Shown in pieces: positions 42,563 through 49,670 of a stretch of 60,744 bases of DNA. Origin of the DNA: Chloroflexi bacterium bin125. Lineage in GTDB: Bacteria > Chloroflexota > Dehalococcoidia > Bin125. The notes below the pieces were generated by a model. That model saw only the letters and a program-made list of their open reading frames with translations. It had not been told where the DNA came from and made no database searches. The translations under genes and the position numbers were made by a program. The stretch lies in the NCBI GenBank assembly GCA_002239025.1, contig MPNM01000017.1, positions 1-60,744 of the forward strand, written 5' to 3'. Every line of letters starts with the position of its first letter. Positions within the stretch are counted from its first letter, which is position 1.

Positions 42563-42749
42563 GAGACTGATACATAACTGAGATTCCAGTCCCCGCTTTA
42601 CGCGGGGACCCGCTTTGGCCAGGCCGCGGCAGCACCGACTGGTTGCGGTTGACCAGATACATAGGACAACTATGTCTGCTGCGCAGGAGCAGGGGAAGGA
42701 GCGGGTCCCCGCGTAAAGCGGGGACTGTAGATTGGGTTATGCATCGGAC
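42563..42749. mobile_element. MITE-like element with 28-bp perfect internal inverted repeats, inserted in a family A repeat
   Basis: Perfect 28-bp inverted arms lie at 42588-42615 and 42701-42728 (starting CAGTCCCCGCTTTACGC), with weaker pairing extending to GATACATAAC/GATGCATAAC near both ends. Inside are two more hairpins, CTGGT/ACCAG and CATAG/CTATG. CCCTGCGA occurs directly on both sides (42555-42562, 42750-42757), an 8-bp target duplication that restores a normal family A stem when one copy is removed. No coding capacity; a transposase elsewhere would be needed. Confidence 0.6.
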
Positions 42750-42805
42750 CCTGCGAGGGGGAGCGCGATGGTGTGCGAGGCTGCCACAGATAGACTCTCC
42801 GGTCG

Positions 42806-43933
42806 CTACACCCCCTCCAACCGACGCAACCGATCCACCAGCAGCTTCGCATCATCCAACACCGCCTGCTGATGCGGTTGCAAATCCTGACCACCGGCCG
42901 TCGCCGAGTTGTCCTCAAACGGATCGCCTGCAATCGATCGCACGCCACTCATCTCCTCGACAACCGCCAGGCCACAGAACGGCACGTACGTCGGGCTGTA
43001 GCCGCCTTCATGACTCATCACCAGCCGTCCCGAGCACAGCTCATCGGCGACCGCCATGAGATCTCTCGTCATTTCCCGATACGTCTCCGAGTACGCCATC
43101 ATCCGACCCAGCGGGTCATACATGCTGCCGTCAAAGCCAGACGGAATCAGGATCAGGTCCGGCTTGAACGCCTGCATCGCCGGTACGACGACCTGGCGAA
43201 TCGTCTCGACATACGCGCCATGTCCACTGCCAGGAGGCAACGGGATGTTGATGTTGTAACCGTCGCCCTCGCCCTCGCCCTGGTCTTCCATCGCGCCACT
43301 GTTGCGCGGATACCACTGATCCTGGTGGATTGACATCGTCAACACATCGTTGCGGTCATAGAACGCCTGCTGGGTGCCATTGCCATGATGGACATCCCAA
43401 TCCAGCGTGGCCACTCGTTCGATCCCACGCTCAGCCAGCGCATGCATTGCCGCGATCGCCACATTGCCAAAGATGCAGAAGCCACGCCCACGGTCACGCT
43501 CAGCATGATGCCCGGGCGGTCGAGTCAATGCATACGCATTGTCGACATCGCCATCAAGCACCGCATCGACAGCCGTGATCGTCCCACCGGCCGCTAGCAA
43601 GGCAATCTCATAGCCACCGTGCGAGAACGGTGCCCCCTCACCGGCGTCACCGCCATCTGCTGCCGAGAGCTCGCGGACGCGGTCGACATACTCAGGAGTA
43701 TGGAACCGCAGCACCTGCTCAAGATTGGCCGAACGCGGCTTGAGTTGTACCAGTTGCTCTGAGAACTCCGAGACATCGAGCAGATTGTTCAGGCGACGCT
43801 TGGTGTCAGGATTCTCCCAGTGCTCCCAGGCCTGCATCCAGCGCCGCAACTGCGGATCCATTGCCTTGGTCCGCCCCGTGTCGTGCCACATGTACAGCTC
43901 GTGGTACACCCATCCCGTTCGCCGTTCAGCCAT
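42806..43933 (-). CDS. histone deacetylase-family protein (acetoin utilisation/amidohydrolase type)
   Basis: A 375-aa zinc-dependent deacetylase-fold protein. Active-site segments: ALTRPPGHHAERDRGRGFCIFGNVAIAA (His pair), VATLDWDVHHGNGTQQAFY (Asp and His Zn ligands), and IPSGFDGSMYDPLG (second Asp), with SHEGGYSP near the end. Bacterial members remove acetyl or aminoalkyl groups from acetylpolyamines, acetylated lysines or similar amides. A start region with WVYHELYMWHDTG is typical of the polyamine-deacetylase-like group. GAGAGG RBS. Confidence 0.92.
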   Translation of the reverse strand: MAERRTGWVYHELYMWHDTGRTKAMDPQLRRWMQAWEHWENPDTKRRLNNLLDVSEFSEQLVQLKPRSANLEQVLRFHTPEYVDRVRELSAADGGDAGEGAPFSHGGYEIALLAAGGTITAVDAVLDGDVDNAYALTRPPGHHAERDRGRGFCIFGNVAIAAMHALAERGIERVATLDWDVHHGNGTQQAFYDRNDVLTMSIHQDQWYPRNSGAMEDQGEGEGDGYNINIPLPPGSGHGAYVETIRQVVVPAMQAFKPDLILIPSGFDGSMYDPLGRMMAYSETYREMTRDLMAVADELCSGRLVMSHEGGYSPTYVPFCGLAVVEEMSGVRSIAGDPFEDNSATAGGQDLQPHQQAVLDDAKLLVDRLRRLEGV

Positions 43934-44047
43934 GACATTGCCTCTCGTCAGCCGCGGTTGGCGGCGGTATCTCCAGAAGATTCTGAGGCAGTCTAGTCAG
44001 GCAGCGCACACTGCGCGGAATGAGATCGGTCGTATTCTGAATCGGCT

Positions 44048-45423
44048 TTGTCCAACTCTCCGACCAGCCCAGATCGATTCGAGCTCCCACCGCACCGACC
44101 ACTAGCGGCGCGTCTGTTGCCCTCCAACTTCTACTACGGCTGGGCCATTGTCTTCGCCTGTGCCGCGCTCCTGTTCGTTTCCGTCGGCGTCGGCTACTAC
44201 GGGCTCGCGGTTTATCTCGGACCTCTGCGCGAGTTGCACGGCTGGAGCAACTTCGAAGTCTCATTCGCAACGGGCCTGTACTTCGCGTTCTCAGGACTCT
44301 CGTCGGCCGTCATCGGGCCCCAGATCGACCGCCACGGCGCGCGCCGTTGGATGATTCCCGGGCTGCTACTCATCGGTCTTGCCTCGGTCGGTATTGGCCA
44401 CGTAACCAGCCTCTGGCAGCTCTATGCCGCTTACATGGGACTGGCATGAGCGCAGGCGTCGCGGTAAACGCAACACTGGCTCGCTGGTTTCTGCATCGAC
44501 GCGCCTGGGCCATGGCCGTTTCGTCTACCGGCGTTTCGCTCGGAGGCGCTGTCCTCTCGCCGCTCAACACCACGCTCATCGAGAACTTCGGACTTGACAT
44601 CGCCACGCCGGTAATGGGTGGGCTGATCCTCATCGTCGGAATCCCCATCGTCATCTTTGTGCTCGTCTGGGATCCACGCCAGATGGGGTTGCCCCAGGAC
44701 GGGCTCAGACGCGCGACCACGATGGTCACGAACGTGGCCAGGTCAACCGCGAATCAGACGCGGACGTGGACCATCAGGCAAGCGATGGGCACGGTGCCGT
44801 TCTGGGCGATCTTGATCAGCTTCGTCATCGTGTTGTTAGCCCAGACCGGGTTCATCCTCCATCAGGTAGCGTTCCTCGAGCAGCGCCTCGGCTCACTCAC
44901 CGCAGCAGGCACCACACTCTCGCTGACAGCAGTGGGTAGCATCATCGCGCGGCTGATTGTGGGACGCTTCTTCGCCGACCGAGTGGATCTGCGCATCCTC
45001 ACCGTCATCATGTTCCTCGTGCAGGGAACCGCAGCCCTCGCTGTGATTCACATCGAGCATCCAATCGCCACGTTCATCTCCATCCTCATCTTCGGCTTCA
45101 CCATCGGTAATGTTTACATGCTGCAGTCACTGCTCACTTCCGATGTCTTCGGCTACGTCAGTTTCGGCGCCGTCTACGGTCTCATTGCGATGGCCACACA
45201 ACTATCCAGCGGCTTCGGACCATTGCTTATCGGGGCTCTGGAAGACATCACGGGTTCCTACGACTTCCCACTCACGCTCGTCGCCATCCTCACCTACGCG
45301 GCCCTCATCCCAATCTACTTCGCCAAACCGCCCAGGATGCTGCTCCGACGAGCGGTCAGCCGGCTGATCACAAGGGCCGCTCCCCAACAAGCAGCAGGAG
45401 GTCGGAGTATCCTGAACCCATAG
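44048..45423 (+). pseudogene. MFS transporter (monocarboxylate-type) broken by a one-base frameshift
   Basis: The N-terminal part (44048-44449, about 133 aa: NFYYGWAIVFACAALLFVSVGVGYYGLAVYLGPL, GPQIDRHGARRWMIPG) ends YMGLA-stop. The rest continues at once in the next frame from GMSAGVAVNATLARWFLHRRAWAMA to 45423. Inserting one base in CTGGCATG at about 44442-44445 gives YMGLGMSAGVAVN, the expected helix 4 of this family. The total would be about 458 aa with 12 helices. It may be a recent pseudogene or a sequencing/assembly error; nothing slippery suggests programmed frameshifting. Start TTG 44048 is tentative. Confidence 0.8.
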
Positions 45424-45446
45424 AAGCAAGAAGCGGAGCGCCCCTG

Positions 45447-45581
45447 ATGCCAGGCCTCAGACGACGACCATCGAAGCCTAAGCAAGACTCGAAAACGCCC
45501 TCCGCCGACGCCAAGCCCTCGCGAAAGCCAAGCGATCCTCCGCCTGGAGTTCCATTGATCATCACGAAGCGAAGCTTCTAG
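45447..45581 (+). CDS. possible 44-residue basic protein
   Basis: A short frame begins at ATG 45447, 8 nt after GGAG, 23 nt beyond the MFS stop, and encodes a Lys/Pro/Ser/Arg-rich peptide starting MPGLRRRPSKPKQ and ending ITKRSF. The RBS and spacing are good, but length and low complexity make it uncertain. It ends inside the terminator hairpin. Confidence 0.3.
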   Translation: MPGLRRRPSKPKQDSKTPSADAKPSRKPSDPPPGVPLIITKRSF

Positions 45582-45592
45582 CTTCGTTATTC
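45570..45592. terminator. hairpin terminator between convergent genes
   Basis: CGAAGC-TTCTA-GCTTCG, then TTATT on the plus strand. The stem plus T-rich tail lies where the plus-strand MFS transcript and the minus-strand interrupted gene converge, so it could stop both. Confidence 0.5.
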
Positions 45593-45784
45593 AGTCAGTA
45601 TCAGCGAAGCAACCAGCGCACCAAACTCAAGCAACAATCCAGCAGCCGCAACTTGTAGTGCTCTGTTTCGGCGATTCAGAACCCCCGTGTTGAGATCTAT
45701 CCCTACCAGCAAAGCGGCCAATCCGCGTGCCTTCATGATTTGGACCGATGGCTTCTGCCAGCTCCGGTACCAGTGCAAATCAAG
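45587..45784 (-). pseudogene. 3' part of a small membrane-protein gene split by the IS element
   Basis: This part encodes LDLHWYRSWQKPSVQIMKARGLAALLVGIDLNTGVLNRRNRALQ... and a final hydrophobic helix (VAAAGLLLEFGALVASLILTE), then TAA. Removing the element and one 8-bp target copy joins it in frame to the 5' part at 48091-48407, giving a 168-aa protein with three membrane helices. No start of its own is visible, so it is probably not expressed. Confidence 0.85.
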
Positions 45785-45809
45785 GGGGATTATATCGGAT
45801 AGTGCCCAC

Positions 45810-45839
45810 TTGCGCTGAGTGATTTCATTGCTGTAGAAT
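45810..45839 (+). promoter_or_regulatory. likely transposase promoter inside the left end of the IS
   Basis: TTGCGC (45810-45815) and TAGAAT (45834-45839), 18 bp apart, lie just inside the left terminal repeat. A second copy of ATAGTGCCCAC from the terminal repeat (45799-45809) is at 45838-45848, overlapping the start point, so transposase bound there could repress its own gene. Confidence 0.4.
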
Positions 45840-45865
45840 AGTGCCCACAGGGAAAGGGGCACACG

Positions 45866-46804
45866 ATGGTTACCGCTCACGCACCGGGGAAGTTTTACCG
45901 CACTGGCATCAGTCTGGTCGAGCTCTTTCAGATGTTCCCGGACGATGCGACGGCTGAGGCGTTCTTTGTGGCCGAGCGTTGGCCTGATGGTCCTGAGTGC
46001 CCCTACTGCGAGTCCGACAACGTTCAGATCGGTGCGAAGCACAAGACCATGCCGTTCCGCTGCCGCACCTGCCGCAAGCGCTTCTCGGTCAAGACCGGCA
46101 CGGTCATGGAAGCGTCCAATATCGGCTACCAGAAGTGGGCACTGGCTGCATTCCTACTGACCACGTCGCTCAAGGGCGTCAGCAGCATGAAACTGCACCG
46201 CGATCTCAACGTCACTCAGAAGACCGCCTGGTTCCTGGCTCACCGGATCCGAGAAGCCTGGCTCAGTGAACAGGACCCGTTCGATGGTCCGGTCGAGGCG
46301 GACGAGACGTTCGTGGGTGGCAAGGAAAAGAACAAGCACGCGAATAAGAAGCTCAAGTCTGGTCGCGGAACAGTCGGCAAGACTGCCGTCGTCGGTGTCA
46401 AGGATCGTGAGACGGGCAAGGTTGCCGCGCAGGTCGTCCCCGGCACGGACGCAGCATCCTTGGTGCCGTTCGTGACCGACCGGACGGAAACCGATGCGCT
46501 GGTCTACACCGACGAGCACAAAGGCTACCTGCCCTTGCCACGTCGCCGTGAAGTAGTCGCGCACTCGGTCGGCGAATACGTCAACGGGCAAGCGCACACG
46601 AATGGGATCGAGTCGTTTTGGTCAATGCTCAAGCGTGGATACGTGGGAACCTACCACCACATGAGCCCGCAACATCTGGATCGCTACGTGACTGAGTTCG
46701 CTGGGCGCCACAATCAACGCCCCGCAGACACGATTGACCAGCTGCGAGGCGTCGTGCGCGGCATGGTCGGCAAGCGCCTGCGCTACTCCGAGCTGATCGG
46801 ATAG
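45866..46804 (+). CDS. IS1595-family transposase
   Basis: A 312-aa transposase. An N-terminal zinc ribbon (CPYCESDN...CRTCRKRFS: two CxxC pairs, about 46-70) precedes a helix-turn-helix-like region (SMKLHRDLNVTQKTAWFLAHRIREAW) and the ISXO2-type DDE domain: VEADETFVGGKEKNKH (first Asp), ALVYTDEHKGY (second Asp) and HTNGIESFWSMLKRGYVG (Glu). It cuts and joins the 24-bp ends of this element. AAAGGGG lies 8 nt before the ATG. All catalytic residues are present, so it should be active. Confidence 0.95.
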   Translation: MVTAHAPGKFYRTGISLVELFQMFPDDATAEAFFVAERWPDGPECPYCESDNVQIGAKHKTMPFRCRTCRKRFSVKTGTVMEASNIGYQKWALAAFLLTTSLKGVSSMKLHRDLNVTQKTAWFLAHRIREAWLSEQDPFDGPVEADETFVGGKEKNKHANKKLKSGRGTVGKTAVVGVKDRETGKVAAQVVPGTDAASLVPFVTDRTETDALVYTDEHKGYLPLPRRREVVAHSVGEYVNGQAHTNGIESFWSMLKRGYVGTYHHMSPQHLDRYVTEFAGRHNQRPADTIDQLRGVVRGMVGKRLRYSELIG

Positions 46805-46835
46805 ACTGGAAGCATGGCCAAGGTAATCTTGAAAC

Positions 46836-47048
46836 TCAAGCCCGGTCTTCTGTGCGACGAATGCGCGCGACGGCTTGCTGGATTTGATCAGCAAGAATCT
46901 GGGCCTCAGAAACCGACAGTGGAAATGTCATTTCCAGCTGACGATTTGCGACAATCCTCAAATTGACGGTTTGTTCAGATTCATCTGCAAGAACCTCGAA
47001 TTCATTGCCACTTAAGTTGTAGAGATCGTCACCCGACACCCTAGTCAC
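46836..47048 (-). CDS. 70-residue protein of unknown function, IS passenger
   Basis: A GTG-started frame encoding an acidic alpha/beta protein (EFEVLADESEQTVNLRIVANRQLEMTFPLSVSEAQILADQIQQAVARIRR). I do not recognise the family. Two beta-strand-like segments followed by an amphipathic helix suggest a compact domain. The start overlaps the stop of the small gene before it (GTGACTAG), so the two are translationally coupled. It lies antisense to the transposase, just after its end, inside the IS. Confidence 0.5.
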   Translation of the reverse strand: MTRVSGDDLYNLSGNEFEVLADESEQTVNLRIVANRQLEMTFPLSVSEAQILADQIQQAVARIRRTEDRA

Positions 47049-47151
47049 CCGTCGCGGTCGGCTTGGGCTTCTTCTTTCCGCCGCGCAGCATTGCCTGGAT
47101 CACATCGCGCGTCGGCGCCGGGATCCTCAGGTCTTTCTCTGGTGCAGCCAT
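47041..47151 (-). CDS. 36-residue basic small protein, IS passenger
   Basis: ATG 47151 has AAAGGA 7 nt upstream and opens a frame encoding MAAPEKDLRIPAPTRDVIQ... and ending in GGKKKPKPTATGD. The tail is Lys-rich. Its stop overlaps the GTG start of the 70-residue gene. The good RBS and overlap support a real two-gene cargo operon; the function is unknown, and a small DNA-binding or toxin/antitoxin-type role is only a guess. Confidence 0.45.
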   Translation of the reverse strand: MAAPEKDLRIPAPTRDVIQAMLRGGKKKPKPTATGD

Positions 47152-47264
47152 GATTCATCCTTTCTGCTGCCGTTGACGCCACGATACCCCAATGTGCCAA
47201 ACTAGGTCGTCCTCCGTCAGCCGAACGGCGTGCTCGTCCCCACCCTGATCCTGCTAGCGTGCCG

Positions 47265-47361
47265 GTGCCAGCCAATCGAACTCGCATGAACATCCACCGA
47301 ACCAGGCGTGGTGTCCATGCTCCCTCCGTGGTGTTCACGCGAGTTGTCGGTTGGCTGGCAC
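47265..47361. repeat. imperfect inverted repeat inside the IS (27/29-nt arms)
   Basis: Left arm 47265-47291 (GTGCCAGCCAATCGA...) and right arm 47333-47361 (...TCGGTTGGCTGGCAC) pair with only four or so differences around a 41-nt loop. It lies in a 309-bp stretch between the divergent cargo genes with no coding sequence. It could be a cruciform, a bidirectional regulator, a structured RNA, or the fossil end repeats of an older insertion. Confidence 0.6.
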
Positions 47362-47460
47362 TAACCACGCCTCGTGCCAGGGAGGGAGCCAACGTGCTCA
47401 CTTATCCCGTCCATCTTGACCCCCGTTTCGGGCACGCCACCGGGAAGCTTGGGACTATCC

Positions 47461-48045
47461 ATGCTCGGAAAAGCCACAGCCGCGATCGCGGCGATCCTGA
47501 TTGTCTTCGTTGGAATGCTCGCAGTTGCGAGCACTGCACTCGCCGATTCGCCATTCGACGAGTTTCCAACGTCCGAGTGCGGCGCGAGACAGGTGGTCTT
47601 TGCCATGACGCCGAACAGCGCCAATCATTCGGTGTTTCTCAATCTCCCTGCGGGAATCTACGGGGCAGTTCTGGCCGCAGACGGAGATGTCCAACTCGGA
47701 CCGTTCGCAGAGAGACAATATGAATGGCAGAAGATCAAGCCGAGTGAGCCCTATGTCGAAGTCACCAGTTGGAGGAACTTCTTTGACGATCCGAATGGAG
47801 ATCTAATGACGCGAAGAACTGCGCGCGTCGGTGGACGCACCGTGACCATCTGGCAAGGACTGCTTGCCACGCCAGGCGGCGACGCACGCTTCGGAGTTCA
47901 TTTCTTCGGCTACCCCGACAACTTGGATGAATGGCACCGGTCATCTTCGTGGTATTGGATGATCTACAGGCTGAGGATTTGCACACCACCCGAGAGGGAT
48001 GATGGCTCTACCCTTCCCCCACTTGCAATATCGACGCTGCACTGA
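47461..48045 (+). CDS. secreted protein of unknown function, IS passenger
   Basis: A 194-aa protein with a clear signal peptide: MLGKATAAIAAILIVFVGMLAVASTALA, cleaved after the ALA at about residue 28. The mature part (about 166 aa; VFLNLPAGIYGAVLAADGDVQLGPF, RRTARVGGRTVTIWQGLL, FGVHFFGYPDNLDEWH) looks like a beta-rich extracytoplasmic domain with two Cys. I do not recognise it. It is the last gene of the IS, 21 bp from the right terminal repeat, and so travels with the transposase. Longer in-frame starts upstream add residues without signal-peptide character. Confidence 0.6.
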   Translation: MLGKATAAIAAILIVFVGMLAVASTALADSPFDEFPTSECGARQVVFAMTPNSANHSVFLNLPAGIYGAVLAADGDVQLGPFAERQYEWQKIKPSEPYVEVTSWRNFFDDPNGDLMTRRTARVGGRTVTIWQGLLATPGGDARFGVHFFGYPDNLDEWHRSSSWYWMIYRLRICTPPERDDGSTLPPLAISTLH

Positions 48046-48090
48046 CAAGATAGTGACCAAATGACTTGGGCACTATCCGATATAATCCCC

Positions 48091-48407
48091 AAATCAAGAC
48101 TCGACGCCCAACTCCTGGGCCACAAGGCGAAGGTACCCGCCGTTACCACAAGCGATGCCCCAACAATCACAACGGAAGCGACGATTCCTGGACCAGAGAA
48201 ATCAAACTCGCGACTCCTCGCTAGCAGCAGCGTGCCGACACCAACGATGGCCCAACCAACGATCGCGACGATTCTTGAGTCAAGCGCAGAGAACTGTTGC
48301 TGGTCGGAATCGAACCTTCTTTGAGCTTCCGAGAGCAAGTGATCGACTTCCTGCTCCTCAAGCGACTCTGTCCACTTCACTACGTCTTGGATCTGTTCCT
48401 CATTCAC
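48091..48407 (-). pseudogene. 5' part of a small membrane-protein gene split by the IS element
   Basis: The ATG at 48407 overlaps the stop of the ATP-grasp gene (ATGA). The frame encodes a charged N-terminus (MNEEQIQDVVKWTESLEEQEVDHLLSEAQRRFD) and two membrane helices (VAIVGWAIVGVGTLLLA; VASVVIVGASLVVTAGTFALW) before running into the IS at SSLDL. Reading continues 42 codons into the IS to a stop at 47964, so a hybrid protein could be made. The intact gene would end at 45587. Confidence 0.85.
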
Positions 48408-49627
48408 AGAACAAACGCGATCTTGGACCAGGCCTCCCGCAACGCCGACTCCACCTCAGCCGGATCCTCGCCTCTTGCGAAGATGAAACCGGGATAGTCG
48501 GCGCCCTCCGGCAGCGGGACCAGCATGTCGCCGACCCGCGCCTCCATCTCGATGTCCTCAATCAAAGGAACTGCCGCAGCCTCGTCCAGACCGACAATCG
48601 CCCGGATTCTGCCCCGACCCACGATCGGCATCATCATCACTCCGGCCGCGGTCGCTTCGCGATTCAGCGTCTCGAGCGGCGCGTCGATCGCGTGGCGCAA
48701 AACAATCTCCTCAAGCGACATCCCCGCGCCAAATCGCAACGTCCTCGCACACAGCCCACCAATCGTGCGCGCCGCGACATCTACAGGCCAGGCGCCAGCC
48801 TCGTTCAGTCTCAGTTCCGCGTGCAACGGACCGTCACGCAATCCCAACGCCTCTGCAGATCGGCTCGATGCCTCAACCACTTCCTCCACATCCTCGTCTG
48901 GCAGCCGGGACGGAGTCACATAGATGGTCTCTTCAAAGAACGGACCATCCAGTGGATCAGGCTTGTCAAACACGGCGAGGGTGTGCAGCTCTCCATCTCT
49001 CAACAACCCTTCGAGCGCAACCTCGACACCGGGAATGAAACCCTCGACCAGGTAGCGATCAACCAGATCGCCGCATTCCTCTGTTGCCGACTTCGATTGA
49101 AGCATCCGAGCCAACCGAGCCAGCGCGCGCTCAAATGACACCGAATCATTCGCCCGCATCACTCCGCGAGATCCATTCAGTCCCAGCGGCTTGATCACTA
49201 CTGGATAGTCGAGGTCGGATGCCGGGGATGGATCGTCAAATCGGAATACTCGCCACCAGGGAGAGCGAACGCCATGCGCGTCCAAGGCACGCCGCAAGGC
49301 CGACTTGTCTCTCGTGCCGATCACCGATTCAGGGCTATTGCCCGTCAGTTGCAGCTCCGAGCTGGCATATGCAGCGAGCACGGTCCCCGGATCATCAACC
49401 GCCACGACCGCGTCGAGCGGAAATCGATCGGCATATCGCGCAACCGCTCGCGCGCCTTCTTCAAGGTCGTGATACGGCAGCGTCAACCAACGACCGGGAT
49501 ACATGTCGGCCAATGGCTGATCGATGTCCGATGCAACGACTACATCGAGACCAAGTTGGTCGGCTGCCGACATAAAGTCGGGTGCGCGGTAGGAAGCGGT
49601 GGGAATCAACAACATGACACGTGGCAT
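48404..49627 (-). CDS. ATP-grasp domain ligase
   Basis: A 407-aa ATP-grasp protein of the carboxylate-amine/amino-acid ligase type: N-terminal pre-ATP-grasp part (VMLLIPTASYRAPDFMSAADQLGLDVVVASD), DYPVVIKPLGLNGSRGV (ATP-binding loop), LVEGFIPGVEVALEGLL, and GPLHAELRLNEAGAWPVDVAARTIGGL (metal-binding E/N). The layout resembles L-amino-acid alpha-ligases (BacD-like) and related peptide-bond formers; substrates unknown. It was translationally coupled to the membrane protein that the IS has broken, suggesting a linked role. TAGGCT lies 6 nt before the ATG. Confidence 0.85.
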   Translation of the reverse strand: MPRVMLLIPTASYRAPDFMSAADQLGLDVVVASDIDQPLADMYPGRWLTLPYHDLEEGARAVARYADRFPLDAVVAVDDPGTVLAAYASSELQLTGNSPESVIGTRDKSALRRALDAHGVRSPWWRVFRFDDPSPASDLDYPVVIKPLGLNGSRGVMRANDSVSFERALARLARMLQSKSATEECGDLVDRYLVEGFIPGVEVALEGLLRDGELHTLAVFDKPDPLDGPFFEETIYVTPSRLPDEDVEEVVEASSRSAEALGLRDGPLHAELRLNEAGAWPVDVAARTIGGLCARTLRFGAGMSLEEIVLRHAIDAPLETLNREATAAGVMMMPIVGRGRIRAIVGLDEAAAVPLIEDIEMEARVGDMLVPLPEGADYPGFIFARGEDPAEVESALREAWSKIAFVL

Positions 49628-49633
49628 GGCGTC

Positions 49634-49663
49634 AGCCTATCCGCTGACCCGGAGACATATGCT
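49634..49663. promoter_or_regulatory. divergent leaderless-type -10 elements for the ATP-grasp and copper ATPase genes
   Basis: On the minus strand TAGGCT (49634-49639) lies 6 nt before the ATP-grasp ATG. On the plus strand TATGCT (49658-49663) lies 7 nt before ATG 49671 of the copper ATPase. Only 43 bp separate the two starts. No copper-regulator palindrome (CopY/CsoR type) is obvious. Confidence 0.45.
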
Positions 49664-49670
49664 GCAACCA

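Larger units (their letters stand above)
45785..48090 (+). mobile_element. IS1595-family insertion sequence with passenger genes (2306 bp)
   Basis: The ends are 24-bp perfect inverted repeats beginning GGGGATTATATCGG (45785-45808 and 48067-48090), and AAATCAAG is duplicated on both sides (45777-45784, 48091-48098), an 8-bp target duplication as known for IS1595-family elements. Inside are the transposase (45866-46804), two overlapping small genes on the minus strand (46836-47048, 47041-47151), an imperfect inverted repeat (47265-47361) and a secreted-protein gene (47461-48045). The element is intact and looks young: its ends and target copies are identical. Cargo makes up about half of its length. 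Confidence 0.93.

Noticed and set aside
44430-44460. Programmed frameshift in the MFS gene
   Set aside because: No slippery heptamer, no downstream pseudoknot candidate and no known precedent in this family; mutation or sequence error is simpler.
45587-46042. A 151-residue minus-strand frame crossing the left IS end
   Set aside because: Its first part is the IS read backwards; only the last 66 residues or so belong to the interrupted host gene.
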